NCBI GenBank assembly: GCA_021648365.1
Contig: JAKISY010000030.1
Span: forward strand, 1-43,294
Length of the DNA: 43,294 nt
DNA from: Verrucomicrobiales bacterium
GTDB lineage: Bacteria; Verrucomicrobiota; Verrucomicrobiia; Verrucomicrobiales; DEV007
Direction of reading: 5' to 3'
The notes beneath the pieces are model-generated. The model worked only from the letters and a program-made list of their open reading frames with translations. It was not told the DNA's origin and ran no database searches. Below, piece after piece: positions 24,454 to 32,164 of this stretch. Position numbers and translations under genes: made by a program. The first letter of the stretch is position 1. Each line of letters begins with the position of its first letter.

Positions 24454-24558
24454 CGATAAGCGCAAATAGAAAAGAAACAGAAATTTCACTTGCTGAGGTG
24501 ATGAGCCAATGCGGGAAAGAACTGGGGTCGTAAGATTTGAGTTCTTATAATGGAGAAA

Positions 24559-24634
24559 AGGGTAGTAGCTCAATTGGTAGAGTAGCGGTCTCCAAAACCG
24601 TTGGTTGTGGGTTCGAGTCCCTCCTACCCTGCCA
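24559..24634 (+). tRNA. trnW: tRNA-Trp (anticodon CCA)
   Basis: Acceptor AGGGTAG/CTACCCT, D-arm, anticodon loop CTCCAAA giving anticodon CCA, and TTCGAGT T-loop. CCA is encoded (24632-24634). The T-stem GTGGG/CCCTC has one T-T mismatch. A TATAAT lies at 24546-24551, only seven bases upstream, with a poor -35. trnW before secE-nusG is a common bacterial order. Confidence 0.96.
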
Positions 24635-24722
24635 CCATTTAAAAAAAGTGATCGTTTGAGTTTTTTGAAGTCTGTGTTAGGTCGGAGATATAGAGGTTAA
24701 TCAGTAAGGGAGAAAGTTTCAC

Positions 24723-24944
24723 ATGTTTGCTAAATCGCGTAAATTTTTTGGAGAAGTCAAGACTGAGTTGCAGAAAGCGACTTGGCCATGGGATCCTAAG
24801 GAGCGTGGTTTCAAGAAATACAAGCAGTTGATCGATTCAACGATTGTGGTTCTGGTGGCAACTTTACTTCTAGGTGGTTATATCGCTGTAGCAGATTTTC
24901 TGATGGTGAATGTGATGCGGGCGCTGACTTCGTTTTCTTTCTAG
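24723..24944 (+). CDS. secE: Preprotein translocase subunit SecE
   Basis: The 73-residue short form of SecE clamps the SecY channel. It has the conserved amphipathic helix with FFGEVKTELQKATWPWDPKE (about 9-28), followed by one membrane span (about 41-62, IVVLVATLLLGGYIAVADFLM). The ATG at 24723 follows GGGAG at about 24709. It lies between trnW and nusG, the standard context. Confidence 0.95.
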   Translation: MFAKSRKFFGEVKTELQKATWPWDPKERGFKKYKQLIDSTIVVLVATLLLGGYIAVADFLMVNVMRALTSFSF

Positions 24945-25010
24945 GATTGAAGGAGTTTGCAAAGTCGCTCAGGGTAGTATTTTTAACGGTTGATAGAAGG
25001 AATTTTAGTT

Positions 25011-25580
25011 ATGGCGCAAGTGCCGGAACCCAAAGATCAGTGGTATGTCGTTCAGGTCCTTTCAGGACAGGAAATGAAGGTGCAAAGAAGCATCGCTCGT
25101 CGTATTGAGAGCGAAGAAATGGCTGACTTTATCTACGAGGCTTTAGTGCCTACAGAGACGGTATCCGAAGTGCGTCGCGGTAAAAAAATCGAAACCAAGC
25201 GAAAATTTTATCCAGGCTATATTCTGATCAACATGCATCTACTTAATGATGATGGTCGATTGGAAGAGCGGTCTTGGTATTTTATCCAAGAGACACCGGG
25301 GGTGATCAATTTTGCTGGAGCAAAAAATCGACCCGTACCTATGCGCAATAGTGAAGTGGAGAGCATGCTCTCACAGATTCAAGAGCGTGAAGAGGGAGTG
25401 ACTCCTAAGATTCAGTTTGAAGTGGGTGATACGGTGAAAGTGGCTGACGGTCCTTTTGAGGGGCAGACGGGTGTGGTGGAGGAGATCGACCAGGAAAAAG
25501 GATCTCTTTTGGTATCAGTGGACATTTTCGGGCGCTCAACTCCAGTGCCTTTGGAATACTGGCAGGTTGAAAAAGATTGA
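25011..25580 (+). CDS. nusG: Transcription termination/antitermination factor NusG
   Basis: The 189-residue protein from the ATG at 25011 (MAQVPEPKDQWYVVQVLSGQ). A TTG 21 bases upstream is rejected because AGAAGG at about 24995-25000 is placed for the ATG. The NGN domain (about 10-120) shows KFYPGYILINMHL and ETPGVINFAG. The C-terminal KOW domain (about 135-189) shows FEVGDTVKVADGPFEGQTGVVEEID. It binds RNA polymerase and links it to the ribosome or Rho. Encoded just before the L11 operon, as in most bacteria. Confidence 0.97.
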   Translation: MAQVPEPKDQWYVVQVLSGQEMKVQRSIARRIESEEMADFIYEALVPTETVSEVRRGKKIETKRKFYPGYILINMHLLNDDGRLEERSWYFIQETPGVINFAGAKNRPVPMRNSEVESMLSQIQEREEGVTPKIQFEVGDTVKVADGPFEGQTGVVEEIDQEKGSLLVSVDIFGRSTPVPLEYWQVEKD

Positions 25581-25615
25581 TCTGCTGAGGGCTAAAAAAA
25601 CAACGCGTGCAGATC
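25579..25615 (+). ncRNA. Leader hairpin of rplK with A-rich motif in its loop
   Basis: GATCTGC (25579-25585, starting in the nusG stop region) pairs with GCAGATC (25609-25615). The loop holds GGGCTAAAAAAACAACGCGT, a variant of the motif found before rplL, rpoB and rpsB. It lies 80 bases before rplK. Possible mRNA-level control site; inference only. Confidence 0.4.
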
Positions 25616-25673
25616 GTTAGATGAGCAGAGCGTTTGATTTCGATAAGAGAATTTATTTAAAGGACGATAAAAA

Positions 25674-26099
25674 ATGGCTAAAGAAGTAGCAAAAACACTA
25701 AAATTGCAGATCCCAGCGGGACAAGCAAATCCAGCTCCACCAGTAGGCCCTGCATTGGGTCAGGCGGGTGTGAATATCATGGATTTCTGCAAAGAATTCA
25801 ACGCTAAGACGCAAGGGCAGAGTGGGGATGTTTTGCCAGTGGTCATTTCGGTTTACGCTGACAAGAGTTTCACTTTTGTCACCAAGAAGCCACCTGCAGC
25901 GATTTTGCTTAAAAAAGCAGCTAACATTGCTTCGGGTTCTGGAGAGCCTAATAAAGAGAAAGTGGCGACATTGACTCGCGCACAACTTTTGGAAGTAGTG
26001 AAAATCAAGATTGAAGACTTGAACACCAATGATGAGGAAATGGCTTGCCGTATTTTGGCAGGAACAGCTCGTCAAATGGGCATTGATATTGTCGCTTAG
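25674..26099 (+). CDS. rplK: 50S ribosomal protein L11
   Basis: The 141-residue L11, of standard length. The N-terminal domain has KLQIPAGQANPAPPVGPALGQAGVNIMDFCKEFNA, and the rRNA-binding C-terminal domain has KKAANIASGSGEPNKEKVATLTR and the ending AGTARQMGIDIVA. It forms part of the GTPase-associated centre. An AAGGA lies about 14 bases before the ATG. First gene of the L11-L1-L10-L12-beta-beta' cluster. Confidence 0.98.
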   Translation: MAKEVAKTLKLQIPAGQANPAPPVGPALGQAGVNIMDFCKEFNAKTQGQSGDVLPVVISVYADKSFTFVTKKPPAAILLKKAANIASGSGEPNKEKVATLTRAQLLEVVKIKIEDLNTNDEEMACRILAGTARQMGIDIVA

Positions 26100-26198
26100 T
26101 AAAAGAGCTAAGCTGATTTAAGAAATTTTTAATTAAACCTAACAAGCAGGAGAGTTGAACCAGCAATGGGGGGGCTCATTTGAACTGCAACAAAAACC

Positions 26199-26897
26199 AT
26201 GGGAAACAAAAGAAGTAAGAGATATCAAAAGTGCGCCAAGCTGGTGGATGAGGAAAAGCTATACCCTCTTTCAGAGGCGGTGGCTTTGGTCAAAAGCATG
26301 CCAGCACCGAAATTTGATGAGACGGTAACGCTTTCATTGAAGATGGGAGTGAACCCTAAGCAGTCGGATCAAATGGTTCGTGGAACTTGCCCACTGCCTC
26401 ACGGTAGCGGTAAGGATGTCAAGGTTTTGGTATTCGCTAATGGCGATGCAGCAACAGCAGCTGAAAAGGCTGGAGCAGATTTTGTTGGCATGGACGAGTT
26501 GATCAAAAAGGTTCAAGGCGGATTCATGGAATTTGATGTAGTGGTTGCGACACCTGACGCGATGGCTGAAGTTCGTAAATTGGGTCGGCAACTCGGGCCT
26601 AGGGGCTTGATGCCAAATCCTAAAACAGGAACGGTGACCGACGACACTGCAGCAGCAGTGAAAGCGGTGAAAGCTGGACGTGTGGATTTCAAATTGGATA
26701 AAAACGGCAATGTGTCGGTGCCGGTCGGCAAGGTATCCTTTGATCAACAGAAATTGTTGGAAAACACAGAAGCTGCATTGGAAGCGATCAATGGAGCTAA
26801 GCCAGTCACGGCTAAAGGGATTTATTTGGTGTCAGGTGGGATTTCTTCCACGATGGGCGCTGGAGTGAAAGTATTGTTAACACCGTATCAGAAATAG
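26199..26897 (+). CDS. rplA: 50S ribosomal protein L1
   Basis: The 232-residue L1 of the L1 stalk, standard length. Family strings include GVNPKQSDQMVRGTCPLPHGSGK, GADFVGMDELIKKVQGG, LGRQLGPRGLMPNPKTGTV and the C-terminal YLVSGGISSTMGAGVKV. L1 also acts as a translational repressor in other bacteria. The 99-base spacer after rplK ends in CAACAAAAACC before the ATG, without a Shine-Dalgarno, and contains a short ATG-GGG-GGG open frame at 26166 that stops after five codons. Confidence 0.98.
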   Translation: MGNKRSKRYQKCAKLVDEEKLYPLSEAVALVKSMPAPKFDETVTLSLKMGVNPKQSDQMVRGTCPLPHGSGKDVKVLVFANGDAATAAEKAGADFVGMDELIKKVQGGFMEFDVVVATPDAMAEVRKLGRQLGPRGLMPNPKTGTVTDDTAAAVKAVKAGRVDFKLDKNGNVSVPVGKVSFDQQKLLENTEAALEAINGAKPVTAKGIYLVSGGISSTMGAGVKVLLTPYQK

Positions 26898-26918
26898 GGC
26901 ATTTAAAGGAATATTACG

Positions 26919-27431
26919 ATGAAAGCAGATAAACAAATTATCATCGATGAGATCCTGGAAAGGATCAATAACTCGCCCTTCACTTTGGTGGCGGAATACA
27001 CAGGCATGACCGTGCCGCAGTTTGCGATTCTCAGGAACAGCTTAGCGGAAAAGGGAGCGGAAATACATGTCAGCAAAAATGCTTTGGTTAAACGCGCTGC
27101 AGATACAGCTGGTTTGCCAGAGGAAATCGGCGCTGAGTTGACTGGGCAGAATGCCTTGGTCACAGGTGAGCAGGACGTATGTGCTGCCGCTAAAGTGTTG
27201 AAAGATTTCCATAAGGAGCATGGCAAGCCTAGCGTCAAAGTAGGTTCATTGGATGGAGCGGCTTTGGATGCAGAGCAGATTGATGCTTTGGCATCGTTAC
27301 CTCCTATGGAAGTTCTGCAAGCGACTTTGCTTGGAGTGCTGTTACAGCCTGGCACCAAGTTGGTGAGAACTTTGAACGAGCCGGCATCGGCATTGGCAAG
27401 AGTTTTTGCTGCAAAAGCGGAGCAAGGATAA
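26919..27431 (+). CDS. rplJ: 50S ribosomal protein L10
   Basis: The 170-residue L10 anchors L7/L12 dimers to the ribosome stalk. The N-terminal rRNA-binding part includes SPFTLVAEYTGMTVPQFAILRNSLAEKGAEIHVSKNALVKRA; the C-terminal helix carries L12-binding residues. An AAAGGA lies 10 bases before the ATG, a rare clear Shine-Dalgarno in this window. Only 21 bases separate it from rplA, too short for the classic L10 leader that usually precedes rplJ. The long structured spacer comes after it instead. Confidence 0.97.
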   Translation: MKADKQIIIDEILERINNSPFTLVAEYTGMTVPQFAILRNSLAEKGAEIHVSKNALVKRAADTAGLPEEIGAELTGQNALVTGEQDVCAAAKVLKDFHKEHGKPSVKVGSLDGAALDAEQIDALASLPPMEVLQATLLGVLLQPGTKLVRTLNEPASALARVFAAKAEQG

Positions 27432-27450
27432 GTTCAACATTAAGAAAAAT

Positions 27451-27520
27451 TTACTCAGCAGTGGAACGAGTGCAAATGCGCCAGTTCCGCTGCAGAATCC
27501 TAATAGGAAGCACTGAGTAA
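27451..27520 (+). ncRNA. Three-way-junction RNA candidate between rplJ and rplL
   Basis: Stem 1 is TTACTCAG (27451-27458) with CTGAGTAA (27513-27520). Stem 2 is CAGTGGAAC (27459-27467) with GTTCCGCTG (27484-27492), 9 pairs with one G-T, stacked directly on stem 1. Stem 3 is TCCT-AAT-AGGA (27498-27508). The A-rich motif begins four bases later. The spacer (188 bases) is long for rplJ-rplL. A candidate ribosomal-protein-responsive leader; no family is recognised. Confidence 0.5.
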
Positions 27521-27524
27521 GCTA

Positions 27525-27540
27525 GAAAAAACAACAACAA
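27525..27540 (+). promoter_or_regulatory. GAAAAAACAACAAC leader motif, rplL copy
   Basis: GAAAAAACAACAACAA, 95 bases before the rplL start. It is preceded by GAGTAAGCTA, which also precedes the rpsB copy in shortened form. Shared with 28179 and 36485, and as a variant at 25594. Function unknown. Confidence 0.5.
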
Positions 27541-27619
27541 ACCGGGTTCCTTGTCGGGAGCATGGCGATGCACCTTAAATATTGGAGCGCTTTTCAAATC
27601 GACGATACCCACTAGAAAA

Positions 27620-27997
27620 ATGGCAGATACAGATAAATTGGTAGAAGAATTGAGCGGACTTACCGTTCTCGAAGTAGCAGACCTTGTGAAAGCTCTGGAA
27701 GACAAATGGGGTGTGAGCGCAGCAGCTCCAGCAGCAGTTGCAGTAGCGGGTCCCGCTGGTGACGCTGGTGCAGCAGAAGAAAAGACTGAATTCGACGTAG
27801 TATTGACTTCTTTCGGTGAGAACAAAATCGCCGTGATTAAAGAAGTTCGAGGCAACATTGACGGTCTTGGATTAGCTGATGCGAAAAAACTTGTTGAAGC
27901 TGCTCCATCAACTTTGAAAGAAGCTGCTTCGAAAGAAGAAGCTGAAGGATTGAAAGCTAAATTCGAAGCCGCTGGAGCGACTATCGAACTCAAGTAA
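27620..27997 (+). CDS. rplL: 50S ribosomal protein L7/L12
   Basis: The 125-residue protein from the ATG at 27620 (MADTDKLVEELSGLTVLEVADLVKALEDKWGV) is of normal length; an upstream TTG extension of 23 codons is leader sequence. The N-terminal dimerisation domain, an Ala/Gly/Pro hinge (about 34-52) and the C-terminal factor-binding domain (EFDVVLTSFGENKIAVIKEVRG...GLADAKKLVE) are in order. Codon use is that of a highly expressed gene. The spacer upstream holds the three-way-junction candidate and the A-rich motif. Confidence 0.97.
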   Translation: MADTDKLVEELSGLTVLEVADLVKALEDKWGVSAAAPAAVAVAGPAGDAGAAEEKTEFDVVLTSFGENKIAVIKEVRGNIDGLGLADAKKLVEAAPSTLKEAASKEEAEGLKAKFEAAGATIELK

Positions 27998-28056
27998 TTC
28001 ATTTAAACTCGATTATTGCACAAATTATTTTGATTTTGCAAGAATTCACTCATTTA

Positions 28057-28101
28057 TCGGTAGCTTCGACTTTCCTCTTTAAGAGGGGCGTCGACTGCCG
28101 A
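28057..28101 (+). ncRNA. Long nested hairpin in the rplL-rpoB spacer, with a competing stem
   Basis: Outer stem TCGGTAG/CTGCCGA (28057-28063 with 28095-28101), middle TCGAC/GTCGA (28066-28070 with 28090-28094), inner CCTC/GAGG (28074-28077 with 28083-28086). GGCGTC (28087-28092) can instead pair with GACGCC (28122-28127), which would break the middle stem. Two exclusive folds upstream of a terminator suggest an attenuator. Confidence 0.5.
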
Positions 28102-28131
28102 ATAGATGCAGGTGAGTAGAGGACGCCAAAT

Positions 28132-28173
28132 CCTGATTGCTCGATGAGCAGTCAGGCTTTGTTGTCTTTTCTC
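28132..28173 (+). terminator. Intrinsic terminator/attenuator between rplL and rpoB
   Basis: CCTGATTGCTC-GAT-GAGCAGTCAGG, 11 pairs with one G-T (28132-28156), followed by CTTTGTTGTCTTTTCTC. The U-rich tract 28161-28171 can pair at 10 of 11 positions with the A-rich motif at 28179-28189. Partial termination here would set the ratio of L12 to RNA polymerase, as is known in E. coli. Confidence 0.65.
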
Positions 28174-28178
28174 TTATA

Positions 28179-28190
28179 GAAAAAACAACA
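28179..28190 (+). promoter_or_regulatory. GAAAAAACAACA leader motif, rpoB copy
   Basis: GAAAAAACAACA, 92 bases before the rpoB start, directly after the terminator. It is followed by AGCC-TAATCC-GGCT, a small hairpin. See the other copies at 25594, 27525 and 36485. Confidence 0.5.
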
Positions 28191-28270
28191 GCCTAATCCG
28201 GCTCAAAACCACTGAATAGTTGGTTCTGAGAGCGGTTATTTACAAGTCACCGACCCAAACCTAGCGCGAT

Positions 28271-31200
28271 ATGTCAAAAAGACTCTATTTCGGAAAAATC
28301 AAAGAAGTGATTCAGCCACCGAATCTGATTGAAATTCAGCTGAAATCTTATGATGAATTCTTGCAGCAGGATGTTGCAGAGAACGAACGTAAGAGCAGCG
28401 GTTTGCAATCTGTATTTGAGGAGGTATTTCCTATCGTGAGTTACGATGAGAACTTCACCTTGAATTTTTCGAAGTATGAAGTGGGACCACCTAAGTTGAC
28501 TTCTTTGGAGTCTCTACGTGATGGTGAGACTTTCAGCGCACCACTTTATGTGACTTTCATTCTGAAAGACAAAGAGGGGCCGACTAAGGAAGAGAAAGTT
28601 TACATGGGCGAGATCCCACTGATGACTCGTCGTGGAACTTTTGTGATCAATGGCGCTGAGCGAGTGGTGGTCAGTCAGTTGCACCGATCACCTGGTGTGT
28701 GTTTTGAGACGAGCTTGCATTTGAATGGTAAGGTTTTGTTTGGTTTCCGTATCATTCCAGATCGTGGTTCTTGGTTGGAAGTGCAGTTCGATACCAATGA
28801 CTTGCTGCATGTCTATTTGGATCGTCGTCGTCGTCGTCGTAAGTTTTTGGCTACGACCTTCCTGCGTGCGATCGGCTACCCTACCAATGGCGACATTGTG
28901 AAGGAGTTCTACGATGTGGAAAAAATGAAGCTCAAGTCCAAAATGGACGAAGCTTTGTTGAACTCTAAAGTGCTTTACGATGACATCCTTGATGATGAGC
29001 TCATCGTGGCGAAAGCTTTTGAACCACTCACACAAGGTGTGGTGGATCAGTTGCTAGAGTTAGGAACTAAAGTGGTGAATGTGATCGAGGCGTCTCACGA
29101 AGATGTGTTGATCAAGTCTTTGAAGAAAGATCCTGCTAGCAACGAAGAGGAAGCTCTTAAAGATATTTACCGTCGTTTGCGTCCAGGTGATCCGCCGACG
29201 GTGGCAAATGCGCGTGCTTTGCTCAAGCGTTTATTCTTCGATCCTAAGAAATATGACCTCACTCGCGTAGGTCGTTACAAGATCAACCAGAAGTTGGTAT
29301 TGGGAGACGAGCACAAGGACCGCACGATGCGTCCAGAGGACTTTTTGGCATCACTCAAATACCTGCTCAACTTGAAGCGCGGTGAGGGTGTGCTCGATGA
29401 TATTGATCACTTGGGAAGTCGCCGTGTTCGTGCGGTGGGTGAACTGTTGGGCAATCAATGTCGTGTGGGACTTGCTCGTACCGAGCGCTTGGTCAAAGAG
29501 CGTATGACGATGTTCGATATCAACATCGATGGCATGACTCCATCTAAGTTGGTGAACCCTAAAGCTCTGAGTGCGGTGGTGCGTGACTTTTTTGGTCGTT
29601 CGCAGCTCTCGCAGTTCATGGATCAGATCAATCCTCTGGCTGAGTTGACGCACAAACGTCGCCTTTCTGCTCTTGGACCCGGCGGTTTGAATCGAGATCG
29701 TGCTGGTTTTGAAGTGCGAGATGTTCACGCTTCGCATTATGGCCGTATTTGTCCGATTGAGACTCCCGAGGGGCCAAACATTGGTTTGATCAACTCGATG
29801 AGTAGCTTTGCTCGGATCAATGACTTCGGATTTATCGAAACGCCTTACCGTAGGATTATTAACGGTGTAGCGACGAAAAAGATTGAGTATTTGACTGCGG
29901 ATCAGGAGGAGAACTACCAGATTGCTCAGGCTAATAACATCATTGACGAAAAGGGTGACTTTGTTGATAAGCTGATCACGGTTCGTTATCGTGGCGACTT
30001 TATCGAGGTGGATCCTAAGGACTCTCTTTACATGGACGTTTCTCCGAAACAGTTGGTTTCGGTGGGGGCGAGTTTGATTCCTTTCTTGGAACACGATGAT
30101 GCTAACCGGGCGCTGATGGGCTCTAACATGCAGCGCCAAGGTGTGCCATTGTTGATCTCCGAATCTCCGTTAGTGGGAACGGGAGTTGAGGGCAGTGTGG
30201 CAGAGGATTCACGTGCGGTGGTCGTATCGGAAGGTCCTGGCATTGTGGCTGCGGCTTCGGCTGAGGTGATCGTGGTGACTCCAGATGGGGTGCTGCCATT
30301 TACGGAAGCTGAGTTCTTGACTCACCCGGCTAAGTTGAAGGGCGATCCTGAAAAGGGTTGTTACGTTTACCCATTGCGCAAATTCATGCGTTCCAATTCA
30401 GGCACTTGCATCAATCAGAAGCCGATCGTGGATCGTGGTCAGAAAGTGAAGCTTGGCACCGTGTTGGCAGATGGACCGAACACCGAAGATGGCGAGTTAG
30501 CTCTAGGGCGAAATGTGCTGGTGGCGTTCATGCCGTGGAACGGTTATAACTTTGAGGATGCGATTGTGATCTCGGAGCGTGTGGTTAAGGAGGATGTTTA
30601 CACCTCTATTCACATCTCGGTTTTCGATATCAATGCTCGTGACACCAAATTGGGTCCTGAGGAAATCACTCGGGATATTCCAAATGTCGGCGAGGAAGCT
30701 TTGAGCGATCTGGGGCCAGACGGAGTGATCCGTGTGGGTGCCGAGGTGGCTCCTGGAGATATCTTGGTGGGTAAAATCACGCCAAAGAGCGAGACAGAGT
30801 TGGCTCCGGAGGAGAGATTGCTACGTGCTATCTTTGGTGAAAAAGCAGCTGATGTGAAAGACAGCTCATTGCGAGTGCCTTCAGGTTGTGTCGGTATCGT
30901 GATGGACGTGCGAGTGACTACACGCAGTATTCCTGAAGACGAGCAACTCGATCCGAAAGAGATTCAGAAGCAACAGAAGCAGATCGTGGAAACACATCGC
31001 AAAGGGCGTGAAGAGTTGACCGATCAGTTGACGGACAAATTGTCTGACATTTTGTTGGGAGAAAAGATTCCCTTGGATGTAGTCAATGAAAGGACTGGTG
31101 AGATCATCATTCCTGCGAATCGTAAGATCACAAAAACTTTGTTACGCAAGCTGGCTGCGGTTTACGATAATATCGAAATTGACCCTAGTCCGATCCGCAA

Positions 31201-32104
31201 TAAGATCTTTGAAATCGTGGCGGTGTTTGAAGCTAAATTCGCTGAAATCGATTTGGATCGAGAACGTCAGTTGGATCGCTTGGAGAGTGGTGAAGAAGCC
31301 GACTCCGGTGTGATCAAACATGTGAAAGTCTATGTCGCCAAAAAACGCAAATTACGCGTGGGTGACAAGATGGCTGGTCGTCACGGAAACAAAGGGGTGG
31401 TTGCTACCATCGTGCCTGAAGAGGACATGCCTTTCCTCGATGATGGGACGCCAGTGGACATTTGCTTGAACCCACTCGGGGTGCCGAGTCGAATGAACGT
31501 GGGACAGGTTTTGGAGACTCACTTAGGGGTTGCGGCTAAAGCGCTCGGCTTCAAGGTGGCTACGCCAGTGTTCGACGGGATCAAAGAGGAACGGATCATG
31601 GAGTATCTTAAAGAAGCGAAAGCTAAAGAAGGTTACTCCTGGATCGGTCTCAATGGTAAGTCCACGCTCTATGATGGACGGACAGGAGAAGCTTTCTACC
31701 AAGATATCGTGGTAGGCTACATCTACATGCTGAAGCTAGGTCACTTGGTTCAAGATAAGATCCACGCTCGTGCGGTTGGACCTTACTCTCTGGTCACGCA
31801 ACAACCATTGGGCGGTAAAGCTCAGTATGGTGGTCAGCGTTTTGGGGAAATGGAAGTGTGGGCGCTCGAAGCTTATGGCGCAGCCTACACCTTGCAGGAA
31901 CTCCTGACAGTTAAGTCTGACGACGTGCAAGGACGAACACGGATTTATGAAGCTATCGTTAAAGGGGATAATACCCTGGATGCGGGCACTCCAGAATCGT
32001 TCAACGTTTTGATCAAGGAAATGCAAAGCTTAGGTCTTAATGTCGCGGTCGGTAAGGCGGGAAATGCTATCGGGGACTTCCTCGATGATAGTATCTCTGC
32101 ATAA
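28271..32104 (+). CDS. rpoB: DNA-directed RNA polymerase subunit beta
   Basis: The 1277-residue beta subunit. The rifampicin-pocket region FMDQINPLAELTHKRRLSALGPGGLNRDRAGFEVRDVH is intact; the residue at the E. coli N518 position is Ile, a natural variable site that does not by itself indicate resistance. KPKSETELAPEERLLRAIFGEKA-type and GDKMAGRHGNKGVV blocks and the C-terminal GGQRFGEMEVWALEAYGAAYTLQELLT are present. It has no obvious lineage insertion. The ATG at 28271 lacks a Shine-Dalgarno. rpoC follows after 60 bases. Confidence 0.98.
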   Translation: MSKRLYFGKIKEVIQPPNLIEIQLKSYDEFLQQDVAENERKSSGLQSVFEEVFPIVSYDENFTLNFSKYEVGPPKLTSLESLRDGETFSAPLYVTFILKDKEGPTKEEKVYMGEIPLMTRRGTFVINGAERVVVSQLHRSPGVCFETSLHLNGKVLFGFRIIPDRGSWLEVQFDTNDLLHVYLDRRRRRRKFLATTFLRAIGYPTNGDIVKEFYDVEKMKLKSKMDEALLNSKVLYDDILDDELIVAKAFEPLTQGVVDQLLELGTKVVNVIEASHEDVLIKSLKKDPASNEEEALKDIYRRLRPGDPPTVANARALLKRLFFDPKKYDLTRVGRYKINQKLVLGDEHKDRTMRPEDFLASLKYLLNLKRGEGVLDDIDHLGSRRVRAVGELLGNQCRVGLARTERLVKERMTMFDINIDGMTPSKLVNPKALSAVVRDFFGRSQLSQFMDQINPLAELTHKRRLSALGPGGLNRDRAGFEVRDVHASHYGRICPIETPEGPNIGLINSMSSFARINDFGFIETPYRRIINGVATKKIEYLTADQEENYQIAQANNIIDEKGDFVDKLITVRYRGDFIEVDPKDSLYMDVSPKQLVSVGASLIPFLEHDDANRALMGSNMQRQGVPLLISESPLVGTGVEGSVAEDSRAVVVSEGPGIVAAASAEVIVVTPDGVLPFTEAEFLTHPAKLKGDPEKGCYVYPLRKFMRSNSGTCINQKPIVDRGQKVKLGTVLADGPNTEDGELALGRNVLVAFMPWNGYNFEDAIVISERVVKEDVYTSIHISVFDINARDTKLGPEEITRDIPNVGEEALSDLGPDGVIRVGAEVAPGDILVGKITPKSETELAPEERLLRAIFGEKAADVKDSSLRVPSGCVGIVMDVRVTTRSIPEDEQLDPKEIQKQQKQIVETHRKGREELTDQLTDKLSDILLGEKIPLDVVNERTGEIIIPANRKITKTLLRKLAAVYDNIEIDPSPIRNKIFEIVAVFEAKFAEIDLDRERQLDRLESGEEADSGVIKHVKVYVAKKRKLRVGDKMAGRHGNKGVVATIVPEEDMPFLDDGTPVDICLNPLGVPSRMNVGQVLETHLGVAAKALGFKVATPVFDGIKEERIMEYLKEAKAKEGYSWIGLNGKSTLYDGRTGEAFYQDIVVGYIYMLKLGHLVQDKIHARAVGPYSLVTQQPLGGKAQYGGQRFGEMEVWALEAYGAAYTLQELLTVKSDDVQGRTRIYEAIVKGDNTLDAGTPESFNVLIKEMQSLGLNVAVGKAGNAIGDFLDDSISA

Positions 32105-32164
32105 CTGATCTGTTTTAACTATTTTAATCACTCACTCAATCATTCATCTCACACAACTATCGTT

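Noticed and set aside
27551..27619. TTG-initiated extension of rplL
   Set aside because: Residues before MADTDKL do not match L7/L12 and cover the leader region.
29588..29640. Rifampicin-resistance mutation suggested by Ile at the N518-equivalent of RpoB
   Set aside because: That position varies naturally between phyla and the main resistance positions (D516, H526, S531 equivalents) look wild type.
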